Assembly: GCA_902826885.1 (NCBI GenBank)
Contig: CADEGL010000004.1
Location: 59,687 to 103,097, forward strand
Direction: 5' to 3'
Length of the DNA: 43,411 bases
From: an uncultured Alphaproteobacteria bacterium
Lineage (GTDB): Bacteria; Pseudomonadota; Alphaproteobacteria; CADEGL01
In this document: positions 9,301 through 16,284 of the stretch, piece after piece
Layout of the letters: each line of letters begins with the position of its first letter
Numbering within the stretch: the first letter of the stretch is position 1
Translations under genes and position numbers: made by a program
Notes under the pieces: generated by a model
Databases searched by the model: none
Told to the model about the DNA's origin: nothing
What the model saw: the letters and a program-made list of their open reading frames with translations, nothing else

Positions 9301-10567
9301 TCTGGCCTTCCTCACCCCCACCCTCACCTATGACCTGACCAGCGTGTTCCTGACCATGACGCGCAACGACGTCAACTTCGCGCAGGTCGCCGCCACGGGG
9401 AACCAGAAGGCGGTCGCGGGCGCGCTCGACCAAGCGGCGGCCAACAACCAGATGACCAGCGTCATCACCGCCCTCACAGGCCTGAACGCGAGCCAGGCCC
9501 AGGACGCCTACAACCAGATGTCCGGCGAGGCCTATGCCGATACCGGCTCGGTCAATCTGTTCGCCGGCCAGCAGTTCATGGGCATGCTCGGCCAGCAGAT
9601 GAACACCGCGCGCGGCGCGTCGGGCAGCGGCTTCAACGACGGCACGCGCGTCAACCTGGCCTCCCTCGCCGCGCCGAAGTTCGGCGACGCCGAGACCGGC
9701 GCCAATGCCGGCTCGCCCATGCGCGCGGGACCGTGGAACGCCTGGATGAGCGGCGTCGGCGTCACCGGCAAGGTCGACGGCAACAGCAACAGCGCGACCT
9801 TCAACTACTCCGGCGGCGGCGGTGCCGTCGGCGTCGACAAGCAGGTCACGCCCGATCTGATCGCCGGTGTCGCGGCGGGTTACGCCAACACCAGCCTCTA
9901 CACCCAAGGGGTCAGCAGCAACGGCACGGTCGACAGCTACCAGGGCGCCTTCTACGGCAGCTACAACCCGAGTGCCTTCTACGTCCAAGGCCTGGTCGGC
10001 TATGCCTACAACGACAACTCGATGGAACGCACCATCAGCTTCCCCGGCATCAGCAGCACGGCCAACGGCGACACCTCTTCCAACCAGTTCCTGGGCGCGG
10101 TCGAGGGCGGTTACGAGTTCCCCGTCGACCGCCTCACCTCGCTGACGCCGTTCCTCGGCATCCAGAGCACCTTCGCGAATCAGGCCAGCTTCACCGAGAC
10201 CGGCGCGGGCGCGCTCAACCTGAACGTCGACGGCCAGACCACGACGTCCGTGCGCAGCATCCTGGGCTTCCAGGTCGACCACGATCTGAACCTGGGCTTC
10301 GCCAATCCGATCGGCTTGCTCGCCCGCGCGGGCTGGGCGCACGAATATGCCGACACGACGCGCCCCATGACGGCCAGCTTCGCGGGCGCTCCCGGCGCCG
10401 GCTTCACCGTCGACGGCGCCCAGATCGCGCGCGACAGCGCCGTCCTCGCCCTCGGCGCCACCGCCAAGCTGACCCAGAACCTCTCCTTCCTCATCCGCTA
10501 CGACGCAGACCTCAACGGAGCCGACAACGCTAACGCCGTCTCAGGAAAACTCAGCTACAGTTGGTGA
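6323..10567 (+). CDS. Type V autotransporter with glycine-rich tract and PATR repeats
   Basis: Surface protein of 1414 residues. A long signal peptide (hydrophobic core LLITTALSAPFIALASPALA, cleavage near residue 48) leads to a short beta-helix start (NVANETELRNAIFAANAGGD). A glycine-dominated low-complexity tract spans about 129-386. Passenger repeats of the autotransporter-associated strand type (GGGxLTKSGxGTLTISGNNNYAGGT) run to about 880. A linker follows, then the beta-barrel translocator at about 1134-1414, ending in KLSYSW with the terminal aromatic residue expected of outer-membrane barrels. Nothing resembling a protease or lipase catalytic domain is seen, so an adhesin or surface-layer role is the likeliest reading. 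The Met at 6323 gives an unusually long N-region; a later start is possible. It is monocistronic, with a convergent lipase gene 23 bp downstream. Confidence 0.93.
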   Translation: MPGSGKFRDACGFCRARLPVPKLSYRTRLLITTALSAPFIALASPALAVNVANETELRNAIFAANAGGDTSINITSNITLTQSLPMISSSVTVNGNNNTINANNAGRAFFVQSGTVSISNVTVNNAFAKGGDGGNSGGNYGGGGGGMGAGAAVFVNTGANVTVSNVTVGNAAAQGGAGGTLVSSGFGTAGGGGGLGGDGGNPTTTNAGGGGGGYEGAGSLGGDTGGGAGGGEFGNGGTGAMTGGGGGGGQQANGGNASGATGGAGGGTQGGAGGNAGNPGTNGAAGGGGGGGGNAANGGAGGIGGGGGSGGFGGNGGAGGDFGGGGAGTSSTNVGGAGGFGGGGGGTQVSSTGGAGGFGGGGGNNASGGTFGGSSSGTAGGGGAALGGAVFVRDGGTLTITDTAFGGVYSVAGGTGAGAGQAQGTVMFLHGTGATTLNVSGSQTIAGTGAIAGDGELSKTGTGDLTISGANANYSGTTTITQGTIAIGAANSLGTGTIAFGDGAIQSNAAVTVANAINITTNAAFNPNGNDTTLSGTISGGGRLTKSGSGTLTISGNNNYAGGTRLDNGSLAIGSNTALGTGTVTTQNGVGILTTGTIALANNFTLDGGTSWSNSGQTTLSGTVSGAGGLSKTGAGTLTLNSANTYQGGTTVQSGTIALGNNASLGTGTLTFNGATVTAQSNATLTMANAIALTSNGTWNTNGFNTSLSGNLTGAGALTKTGTGNLTLTGSNNYSGGTTVSAGTLTGNTSSLQGNITNNAAVEFNQTTTDVYAGNMSGSGSLTKSGAGQLVLTGTNNYTGGTTISAGNLQGNTNSLQGDIVNNGGLVVFAQSSDGIYAGDLSGTGGLDKSLAGNLNLTGNTTYLGATTVYNGTLRINGTGFASAVTVNTGGTLGGTGTIGNDVTIAGGTWAPGNSIGTQNVTGNVTFNAGSVYSVEVDSSGASDRIAATGTAALGNAAVSVQAAAGTYGFATQYTILTAAGGITGTFGSVTSDLAFLTPTLTYDLTSVFLTMTRNDVNFAQVAATGNQKAVAGALDQAAANNQMTSVITALTGLNASQAQDAYNQMSGEAYADTGSVNLFAGQQFMGMLGQQMNTARGASGSGFNDGTRVNLASLAAPKFGDAETGANAGSPMRAGPWNAWMSGVGVTGKVDGNSNSATFNYSGGGGAVGVDKQVTPDLIAGVAAGYANTSLYTQGVSSNGTVDSYQGAFYGSYNPSAFYVQGLVGYAYNDNSMERTISFPGISSTANGDTSSNQFLGAVEGGYEFPVDRLTSLTPFLGIQSTFANQASFTETGAGALNLNVDGQTTTSVRSILGFQVDHDLNLGFANPIGLLARAGWAHEYADTTRPMTASFAGAPGAGFTVDGAQIARDSAVLALGATAKLTQNLSFLIRYDADLNGADNANAVSGKLSYSW
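6706..7480 (+). repeat. Glycine-rich GGC-repeat tract inside the autotransporter
   Basis: About 258 codons dominated by GGC/GGT/GGA glycine, with Asn, Ala, Thr and Ser between. Long exact direct repeats occur: the 23-bp unit at 7331-7353 recurs at 7385-7407, 54 bp (18 codons) later, encoding AGGFGGGGG. All frames on both strands stay open here because of the biased composition. The tract should be prone to slippage or unequal recombination in multiples of three bases. Confidence 0.85.
7680..8960 (+). repeat. PATR-type passenger repeats of the autotransporter
   Basis: Degenerate repeats of about 60-70 codons, each containing a version of LSGTISGGGRLTKSGSGTLT followed by NNYxGGTTI and a short strand. 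The last two copies (about 8530-8730 and 8722-8910) are the most alike, sharing NYxGGTTxSAG and GNTxSLQGxIxNN. They are predicted to stack as a beta-helix that helps passenger folding outside the cell. Confidence 0.75.
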
Positions 10568-10590
10568 AATCGGCCGAAAGGCGGGACGCC

Positions 10591-11889
10591 CTACTCTCTC
10601 CCGTCCTGCGCTAGGTCAAAGGCGGCGAAGCCGCCGTCCGCGAGCGAAGGGCGCTCGAAGATCTCGCCGTGGCGCAAGGTGCGCACCGTGTCATTGTAGC
10701 CCGCGCGCCAATGCTCCTCCATCGAGAGGCGTGAGAACTCGTAGTCCTTGGACTGGCCCTCGTAGCGCTCGGTTCGATAGATGAGCTGAACGATCGAATA
10801 GACCTTGCGGTCTGCGATGCGGCGCAGGAGATCGCCCTCCTCGCCGTCGGCCAACCCCGCCGGCACCTTGTCGAGCAAATCGGCCAGCGCGTTGCGGATG
10901 CGCTGCTGCTTCTTGAACAGGTCGGTCATCGCGCGCGTGCGGCTGGAATACTGGATCTCCTTCTGGCGCGTGGAGACCTCGGCCAGGTTGCGCGGCATGT
11001 CGCCGCGCGCGTTCCACAGATCGACCTGGAAGGCCAGCGTGTCCATGCGCTGATCGGCCTGCTGCACGACCCATTGCAACGGCGTGTTGGAAACCAGGCC
11101 GCCGTCCCAATAGAACTCGCCTTCGATCTCGACCGCGGGGAAGCCGGGCGGCAGAGCACCGCTGGCCATGATGTGCTCGGGCTTGATGCGCTGTTCCGCC
11201 GAATCGAAATAGACGAAGTTGCCAAGCCGGACATTCACCGCGCCCACTGAAAGGCGCACCTCCTCGCCCAGCCGGTCGAAGTCGATCAGATTTTCCAGCG
11301 TCGCCTTCAACTCGGTGGTGTCGTAATAGCTGGTCGCCTCCACCGTGCCGTCGGGCTGGAAGAAGGGCACCGGAAAGCGCGGCTTGAAGAAACCGGAGGC
11401 ACCCATGGTGAGAGCAAAGGCCGCCGCGCCACGGTTGTAGATTTCGCGCATCATATCGCCGCGCACGAAGGGCGCCGAGTAATGGCCCAAGCCCCAGCCC
11501 GCGACCGGATGGCTGGTGATCAGTTCCCAGAATTCGCGCAGCTTCTGGACGCGCTTGTCGGGCGGATTCCCCGCGATGATCGCCGAGTTGATCGCGCCGA
11601 TGGAAATGCCCGCGACCCAATCCGGGCACAGGCCGGTCTCGGCCATGGCCTCGTAGACGCCCGCCTGGTAGGCGCCCAGCGCGCCACCGCCCTGGAGCAA
11701 CAGTGCGACGCATTCGAACGGCACGTCCTTGCGCGCGACATGGCCCGGCGTGGCGGTGTGCGGTCCGCGCGCGGTGTGATCCACTTTGTGTTGGTGCGCT
11801 GCGCCGTCACCCGCCGCGCCCGGCTTGCGGGCATGGGGCGGCGGCACTTCCCGCAGGTGGTCGCGCTTGCGCGTGTCCTTGTCGGCCAT
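10591..11889 (-). CDS. Patatin-like phospholipase with DUF3734 domain
   Basis: Serine lipid acyl hydrolase of 432 residues. The patatin core starts near residue 57. It has the oxyanion loop QGGGALGAYQAGV (about 66-78), the nucleophile elbow GISIG (Ser96) and the catalytic aspartate in YWDGGLVSNTP (Asp262), the complete Ser-Asp dyad. The C-terminal third (NLAEVSTRQKEIQYSSRTRA to the end) matches the DUF3734 extension found on this subclass. I took the Met at 11889 (MADKDTRKRD) because the longer frame back to 12246 overlaps the divergent gene and lacks conservation. Residues 1-55 are basic, His-rich and probably disordered; no signal peptide is seen, so it is likely cytoplasmic or peripherally bound. 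Substrate is unknown. Confidence 0.93.
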   Translation of the reverse strand: MADKDTRKRDHLREVPPPHARKPGAAGDGAAHQHKVDHTARGPHTATPGHVARKDVPFECVALLLQGGGALGAYQAGVYEAMAETGLCPDWVAGISIGAINSAIIAGNPPDKRVQKLREFWELITSHPVAGWGLGHYSAPFVRGDMMREIYNRGAAAFALTMGASGFFKPRFPVPFFQPDGTVEATSYYDTTELKATLENLIDFDRLGEEVRLSVGAVNVRLGNFVYFDSAEQRIKPEHIMASGALPPGFPAVEIEGEFYWDGGLVSNTPLQWVVQQADQRMDTLAFQVDLWNARGDMPRNLAEVSTRQKEIQYSSRTRAMTDLFKKQQRIRNALADLLDKVPAGLADGEEGDLLRRIADRKVYSIVQLIYRTERYEGQSKDYEFSRLSMEEHWRAGYNDTVRTLRHGEIFERPSLADGGFAAFDLAQDGRE

Positions 11890-12025
11890 GATCGTTCCTC
11901 GTGTGCGAAGCGGCCAGTATGCCCAGCTTTCCGTGACGATCCTAATCCGATCTGTAGCACTGGACGAAAAAGCCTCACAAAACCTAGGCTTCTCCCCCCA
12001 AACCCACGCCACGCGGGAGAGCGAA

Positions 12026-12838
12026 ATGGCATACGTGAAGACACCGGCCGAGATCGCCGCCATGCGGCCCATGTTCGCCAAACCCAAGTTCCTGCTGGAC
12101 GGGCTGCGCATCGAGTTCGAGACCTCGATGGACTTCATCAAGAGCGTCCTGCCGCCCTGTCTCGAAGCACCCGCAAAGCCGGTGGCGCTGGCCAGCGTCG
12201 GGCGCTGGCAGAGCTGGGCCTGCGGGGAGTTCGACACGGCCTGCATCTATGTCGGCGCACGGCACAAAGATATCGAGGGGTTCTACAACCTGACCATGCT
12301 GGTCAGCGGCGACATGCCGATCACCTGGGGCCGCGAGGTATGGGGCGAAGGAAAGAAGCAAGCGACGATGGGTTACCACCGCGACGGCGGCGACTTCTAC
12401 GGCTTCGGCGAGCGCAACGGCGTGCGACTGATCGAGATCGAGGCGGAGATGGGCCCCGATCGGGGCGCGGGCGAAAGCATCTCGCACTCGTTCGAGGTGA
12501 AAGCGTGTCCGTCCGCCGATGGCGAGGGTTTGGAATACGATCCGGTCCTGATCGTGTTGAAGGCTCACACGCGCTACACACATCTGCGCGAGGGCAAGGG
12601 CACGCTCCGTTTACGCAGCTCGGTCTTCGATCCGTGCGGCACGGTGCCGGTGGAGAAGCTGGGCGCGGCCACACACGTGAACGGCGAATCGATCTACACA
12701 GTCGAGGCCGCGACCCCGCAGACGGGCCGCGCGGCCTACATTCCTTACATTTACGGCCGCAACTACGACGACCTTTCAAAATATCCGATCCCGGCACGCT
12801 ATCGCCGCAAGCCACCCCCGCGGCAAGCCGGAGAGTGA
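12026..12838 (+). CDS. Acetoacetate decarboxylase-family protein
   Basis: Single-domain protein of 270 residues in the ADC fold family. WGREVWGEGKKQATMG (about 101-116) corresponds to the segment with the Schiff-base lysine and its neighbour in clostridial acetoacetate decarboxylase; both Lys are present (Lys110, Lys111), so a lysine-dependent decarboxylase, aldolase or dehydratase reaction is possible. It starts at 12026 after a GGGAGAG ribosome-binding site; an upstream in-frame extension overlaps the divergent lipase gene. The 136 bp between the two divergent starts presumably carries both promoters. Many members of this family are not true acetoacetate decarboxylases, so the substrate is left open. 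Confidence 0.85.
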   Translation: MAYVKTPAEIAAMRPMFAKPKFLLDGLRIEFETSMDFIKSVLPPCLEAPAKPVALASVGRWQSWACGEFDTACIYVGARHKDIEGFYNLTMLVSGDMPITWGREVWGEGKKQATMGYHRDGGDFYGFGERNGVRLIEIEAEMGPDRGAGESISHSFEVKACPSADGEGLEYDPVLIVLKAHTRYTHLREGKGTLRLRSSVFDPCGTVPVEKLGAATHVNGESIYTVEAATPQTGRAAYIPYIYGRNYDDLSKYPIPARYRRKPPPRQAGE

Positions 12839-12854
12839 AACAGACGGCCGCCGT

Positions 12855-13577
12855 CTATTTTTCGCAGACCGTCAGAAGCCCCTCGTCTCTCAAGCGGCGG
12901 ATGACGCGGACGCCCATGCGGTCGCAGCGCGCGCCGTCGAACGGGAAAAGATCCGAGAACGTCGAGGACAATTCCCGCTCGAGGGATTTCCGCGCCAGCC
13001 CGCGCGCGCGGTGAAGCCGCGTCTTCACGGTTTCCGGTTTCAAATCCAGCAACAGCGCGGTTTCATCGGTGCTCATTTCCTCGATCTCGCGAAGAACAAA
13101 GACGAGCCTGAACGGCTCCGGTAAATCGCCGACCGCTTGCTCGAGAAGCTGCCGGACTTGGCGGCGCGCCATATCTGCCTCCGGATTTGACGGCGATTGC
13201 AACCGCGGAAAATCGATGATCCGCGCACCGCTCGGCCCCTCCCCGTCCTCCATCTCTGATAGATCGACCCCGGGTTTGCGGCGGCGGACCCGGCCCAGCG
13301 CTTCATTCAGCGCGATCCGCGTCAGCCAGGTCGAAAGAGCGGAATCGCCGCGGAAACCGCCCAGGCTCGCAAAGGCCCGCACATAGGTTTCCTGCACCAC
13401 GTCCTCGGCCTCGGCATCGTCGCGCAAAACCGCCCAGGCGGCCCGGTAAAGACGCCGGTTGTGGCGCTTGATGATGAGGCCGACAGCGCCCTCGTCGCCG
13501 TCGCGCGCCAACTTCACCAAGTGCTGGTCGTCGTGGTCTTCCAGACTCGAGAAATTCGCTATCGTCGCGGATCGCAT
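12855..13577 (-). CDS. ECF-type RNA polymerase sigma factor (sigma-70 family)
   Basis: Sigma factor of 240 residues. Region 2 covers about 18-90 (RRLYRAAWAVLRDDAEAEDVVQETYVRAF, with the acidic QETY patch), and region 4 covers about 150-200 (LPEPFRLVFVLREIEEMSTDETALLLDLKPETVKTRLHRAR in two pieces). No region 1.1 or 3 is present. A C-terminal tail of about 35 residues contains Cys in GARCDRMG and LLTVCEK, which could be a redox or metal sensor, though this is speculative. It is the last gene of a three-gene operon, 27 bp after the copper protein, and a sigma-E-like promoter lies upstream of the operon. No anti-sigma factor is encoded next to it, which is unusual for the class. Confidence 0.93.
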   Translation of the reverse strand: MRSATIANFSSLEDHDDQHLVKLARDGDEGAVGLIIKRHNRRLYRAAWAVLRDDAEAEDVVQETYVRAFASLGGFRGDSALSTWLTRIALNEALGRVRRRKPGVDLSEMEDGEGPSGARIIDFPRLQSPSNPEADMARRQVRQLLEQAVGDLPEPFRLVFVLREIEEMSTDETALLLDLKPETVKTRLHRARGLARKSLERELSSTFSDLFPFDGARCDRMGVRVIRRLRDEGLLTVCEK

Positions 13578-13604
13578 AGATCCCTCGCCTTCTGCCGTCC
13601 GCGG

Positions 13605-14120
13605 TCACGTCCGCCGGACGATCCTTTTCTTCATGATCTCTTCCACCGGCGGAAACAAGGTGCCCTCGGGCGGGCCGCCAGCTTGCCGCGGATCGGCCGT
13701 CCACCCCGGCGGCTCCGGCGTTCCGACCACGATGCGGCCAACCATGCCCGCATGTTCGTGCGGCACGCAGTAGAAGTCGTAGACTCCGGTCTGCGTCAGC
13801 GTGACCGAAAAGCTTTCATCAGGCAGAAGGTAGTCCGAGTTCCACGGCGCGGCCTTGCCGGGAATGCGTCGGGGCCGGTCGAAGTTCGCCGGATGATAGG
13901 CCGTGGCCGTGTGCGAATTGCCCGGATCGCGATTCGTCCACCGCACCGATTGTCCTGGGGTTATGAGCACACCGATGGGATCGAACCAGACGCGCGACCC
14001 GTCGGGCGAGCCGCGCATCTGAATCTCGACCGGATTTCCGGCGTGGGAAATCCCGGGAAGCAGGAGGGCGGGCACGAGCCCGCCCATCAGCCCCAGGACT
14101 TGGCGGCGGGTCACCGTCAT
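13605..14120 (-). CDS. Exported cupredoxin (plastocyanin/pseudoazurin-like type I copper protein)
   Basis: Protein of 171 residues with an N-terminal export signal of twin-arginine look (TRRQVLGLMGGL, cleavage near HAG). The mature part is one cupredoxin domain: His70 in DPGNSHTATAYH, then Cys118, His121 and Met126 in YCVPHEHAGM, the full His-Cys-His-Met type I site. A Pro-rich C-terminal extension of about 35 residues follows. The start at 14120 overlaps the stop of the upstream gene by four bases (ATGA), implying translational coupling; an earlier Met lies inside that gene. Likely a periplasmic electron carrier or copper-buffering protein under the control of the sigma factor encoded next. 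Confidence 0.9.
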   Translation of the reverse strand: MTVTRRQVLGLMGGLVPALLLPGISHAGNPVEIQMRGSPDGSRVWFDPIGVLITPGQSVRWTNRDPGNSHTATAYHPANFDRPRRIPGKAAPWNSDYLLPDESFSVTLTQTGVYDFYCVPHEHAGMVGRIVVGTPEPPGWTADPRQAGGPPEGTLFPPVEEIMKKRIVRRT

Positions 14121-14530
14121 TTGGCGACGCGCGCTTCGCCGGAAACCGGCACATGCCACAACACGATATGCGCATGAGGTTTCTCGACGCCAGGATGGCC
14201 GGCGTTGAAGTAGATATCGACGTGATCGACGTTTCCGCCGGGCGCGGCGAGATTGTCGAACTTCTTGTTCGCGTTCAGGTCCTCGACCGGAATCATGTAG
14301 ACGGTGCTGACCAGCTTGCCGTCATGGTCGTAGGCCAGGAACGGTCCCGCGGGCAGCGTCGCCGGGTCGACGAACAACTGGCCAAGACCAGGCAGGAAAT
14401 CCGGCAGCTTCACCAGCGTACTGACCTGCTTGTAAGGCGCCGGTGGCGGCGCCTTGGACACCGTATCGGCGGCCGATGCGGATACGGAGCCGAACGCGAT
14501 CAACGTCAAGGCAAGGACAGTCATTCTCAT
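14117..14530 (-). CDS. Secreted TTHB210-like (DUF5602-like) protein
   Basis: Small exported protein of 137 residues. A clear Sec signal peptide (MRMTVLALTLIAFGSVSASAA) precedes a globular domain with VYMIPVEDLNANKKFD and a His-rich end, HVDIYFNAGHPG and KPHAHIVLWHVP. The layout recalls TTHB210 of Thermus, a protein I remember as controlled by an ECF sigma and its anti-sigma; that likeness is from memory and was not searched. It is the first gene of the operon, has a GGAG ribosome-binding site, and is coupled by ATGA to the cupredoxin. The clustered His suggest metal binding, but no function is established from sequence. Confidence 0.75.
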   Translation of the reverse strand: MRMTVLALTLIAFGSVSASAADTVSKAPPPAPYKQVSTLVKLPDFLPGLGQLFVDPATLPAGPFLAYDHDGKLVSTVYMIPVEDLNANKKFDNLAAPGGNVDHVDIYFNAGHPGVEKPHAHIVLWHVPVSGEARVAK

Positions 14531-14577
14531 GATGGCGTCTCCACGAACGGGTGCGCCAGGACGGCGTCACCTGTGCG

Positions 14578-14605
14578 TTGGATGCCGGAACCGCCCAAAG
14601 GTTCC
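14578..14605 (-). promoter_or_regulatory. ECF sigma (sigma-E-like) promoter of the cupredoxin-sigma operon
   Basis: On the minus strand GGAACCT (14605-14599) is followed after exactly 16 bp by TCCAA (14582-14578). This matches the GGAACTT / TCTGA-type spacing of sigma-E family promoters. The start codon lies 47 bp further on, after a GGAG ribosome-binding site. As the operon encodes an ECF sigma factor, self-activation is the natural inference. Confidence 0.6.
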
Positions 14606-14637
14606 CGTGCCAACCGGCGTGCCGGTGCCGCCCGCGC

Positions 14638-15501
14638 CTATTCGGCGTGCAGACGTTCGGCGGCGGCCATGTCCCGCAGGCTTGCCAGCGCCTTGCTCAA
14701 GACGTCGGGATCGGCGCCCGCCGGATGGATGAGATAGGCGGGCAGCGTGAACGTGGGCGCCTGCCGGAAGAGGCGCAGGCTCCCGTCCTTCAAATGCGGG
14801 CGGACAAGGCGCTGCGGAAAATAACCGGACCCGCCATTCTCGAGAATATGCTGCAGGCCGAGCCAGCCGATGTTCGTGGTCACCGCCGGCCCAATGAAAT
14901 TGGGGAAGCTCGCGGCATGCCGCGCGAAAAACTCCGGCCCCCAGTCGACATAAATATAGCCCGGCCCGGGTTCTTCCGTGCGACTGGCCTGCTCCGTCGA
15001 CACGAGGACGAGCGTTTCGTCGAACAAAGGCTCCACGATCAACCCTGGGCGGCTCTGCGGCGTGTACATCACGCCGATATCGAGGCGCCCTTCGACCAGC
15101 CCTTGCATGAGATCGGCCTCGAAACCGATTTCGGCGCGCACGGATACTTCGGGCGCGATCGCTTGGATGACCGGCAGCCATCGCAGGAGGAACTGTTCCC
15201 AAAGTCCGAACCGGCCGCCGACCGTGAGCACGTCGCGAAACCCGCGCGGCACGCCGACATCGTGCCGGGCCTGCTCGACCGCGCGCACCAGGGTTAGCGC
15301 ATGCTTCTGAAACTGCCGGCCGGACGACGTGAGGGAAGCGCCCGCCTTGTTGCGCACGAACAGCGTGCAGCCGAGCAAATCCTCCAAGGCATGAATCCGC
15401 GCGCTGACGGTCGACTGGGTGACATGAAGGCGCGCGGCCGCGGTCACGAAGTTGCCGGCCGCCACGACGGTCAGGAATGTTCGCGCAAGCTCGGTGTCCA
15501 T
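14638..15501 (-). CDS. LysR-family regulator divergent from superoxide dismutase
   Basis: LTTR of 287 residues. The winged helix-turn-helix is at about 1-60 (ARTFLTVVAAGNFVTAAARL, then HVTQSTVSARIHALED), followed by a ligand domain with DVLTVGGRFGLWEQFLLRWL and EGRLDIGVMYTPQSRPGL. It is transcribed away from the SOD operon, the classical LysR arrangement, and a 25-bp inverted repeat lies in the 120-bp shared promoter region. It probably controls that operon and itself. The inducer is unknown. It is not OxyR: no Cys pair of the OxyR type is visible. Confidence 0.93.
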   Translation of the reverse strand: MDTELARTFLTVVAAGNFVTAAARLHVTQSTVSARIHALEDLLGCTLFVRNKAGASLTSSGRQFQKHALTLVRAVEQARHDVGVPRGFRDVLTVGGRFGLWEQFLLRWLPVIQAIAPEVSVRAEIGFEADLMQGLVEGRLDIGVMYTPQSRPGLIVEPLFDETLVLVSTEQASRTEEPGPGYIYVDWGPEFFARHAASFPNFIGPAVTTNIGWLGLQHILENGGSGYFPQRLVRPHLKDGSLRLFRQAPTFTLPAYLIHPAGADPDVLSKALASLRDMAAAERLHAE

Positions 15502-15511
15502 GGGACCGGCA

Positions 15512-15536
15512 TTAATATCGAATAATTCGATATTAA
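15512..15536. promoter_or_regulatory. 25-bp inverted repeat between LysR and SOD (candidate operator)
   Basis: Perfect 11-bp arms TTAATATCGAA and TTCGATATTAA around a TAA spacer. Its inner part fits the LysR consensus T-N11-A. It lies 10 bp from the LysR start codon and 85 bp from the SOD start, in the most AT-rich stretch of the region, so autorepression and activation of the SOD operon are both plausible. Confidence 0.7.
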
Positions 15537-15621
15537 ATACGAATTTTAATCGTTTTTCAATTTTAAACCCGAGTCCTACCCTGTTTCCACGGGCTCACCC
15601 GTTGCCGCAGGAGATTCGACG

Positions 15622-16278
15622 ATGCCGCTTTCCCTTCCCCGCCTTCCTTATGCCTATGACGCGCTGGAGCCGCATATCTCCCGGGCCACGCTCGAGGTCC
15701 ACTACGACAAGCACCATCGCGCCTATGTCGAGAAGGCGAAGGGGCTGGCGAAGGAAGCCCATCTCTCCGACACCGCGCTGGAGCAGATCGTCCGCTACAC
15801 GGCGCGCAAGGACGGCCATCAGGCACTGTTTCAGAGCGCGGCGCAGGCGTGGAACCACGAATTCTATTGGAACTCGATGCGGCCGGGCGGAAGCAAACCC
15901 ACCGACGAGCTCGCGCGCCGCATCGCGACCGATTTCGGCGGCTTCGACGCGTTCGTCGAAAAGTTCACGGCCGCCGCGACGGGGCAATTCGGCAGCGGAT
16001 GGGCGTGGCTCGTGCTGGATGGCGACACGCTCGCGATCACCCGCACCTCGAACGCCGATACGCCGATCGCGCATGGCCAGGTGCCGCTGCTCACCCTCGA
16101 CGTCTGGGAGCACGCCTATTACCTCGATTACCAGAACCGCCGGCCCGATTACGTGAAGGCGGTCGTGCATAACCTGCTCGATTGGAGCTTCGCCCACCGC
16201 AACCTCGTGCGCCAAAGCGCGGCCGTGCTGCCTCCCGCGGCCGACGAACGCCCTCGGGCCGCGCCGGGCGGACGCTGA
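15622..16278 (+). CDS. Superoxide dismutase, Fe/Mn family (probably Fe)
   Basis: Converts superoxide to oxygen and hydrogen peroxide. The 218 residues carry all four metal ligands: His27 (VHYDKHH), His79 (AWNHEFYW), Asp160 and His164 (DVWEHAYY). The active-site Gln comes from the first position (QAWNH), as in iron SOD, and the GSGWAWL segment is normal. The C-terminus is extended by about 20 Pro/Arg-rich residues past the usual end. No signal peptide, so it is cytosolic. It starts after an AGGAG site and is the first gene of an operon with the cyclo-ligase (6-bp gap) and the MetB-like enzyme. The upstream inverted repeat and divergent LysR suggest induced expression. Confidence 0.96.
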   Translation: MPLSLPRLPYAYDALEPHISRATLEVHYDKHHRAYVEKAKGLAKEAHLSDTALEQIVRYTARKDGHQALFQSAAQAWNHEFYWNSMRPGGSKPTDELARRIATDFGGFDAFVEKFTAAATGQFGSGWAWLVLDGDTLAITRTSNADTPIAHGQVPLLTLDVWEHAYYLDYQNRRPDYVKAVVHNLLDWSFAHRNLVRQSAAVLPPAADERPRAAPGGR

Positions 16279-16284
16279 TTTCCC

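Noticed and set aside
9137-10342. 401-codon minus-strand frame under the autotransporter barrel
   Set aside because: Antisense shadow of a strongly conserved beta-barrel domain; no recognisable protein motif.
11482-13014. 510-codon plus-strand frame
   Set aside because: It overlaps the lipase, the ADC-like gene and the sigma factor in a non-coding frame; its content is Arg/Gly/Ala-rich.
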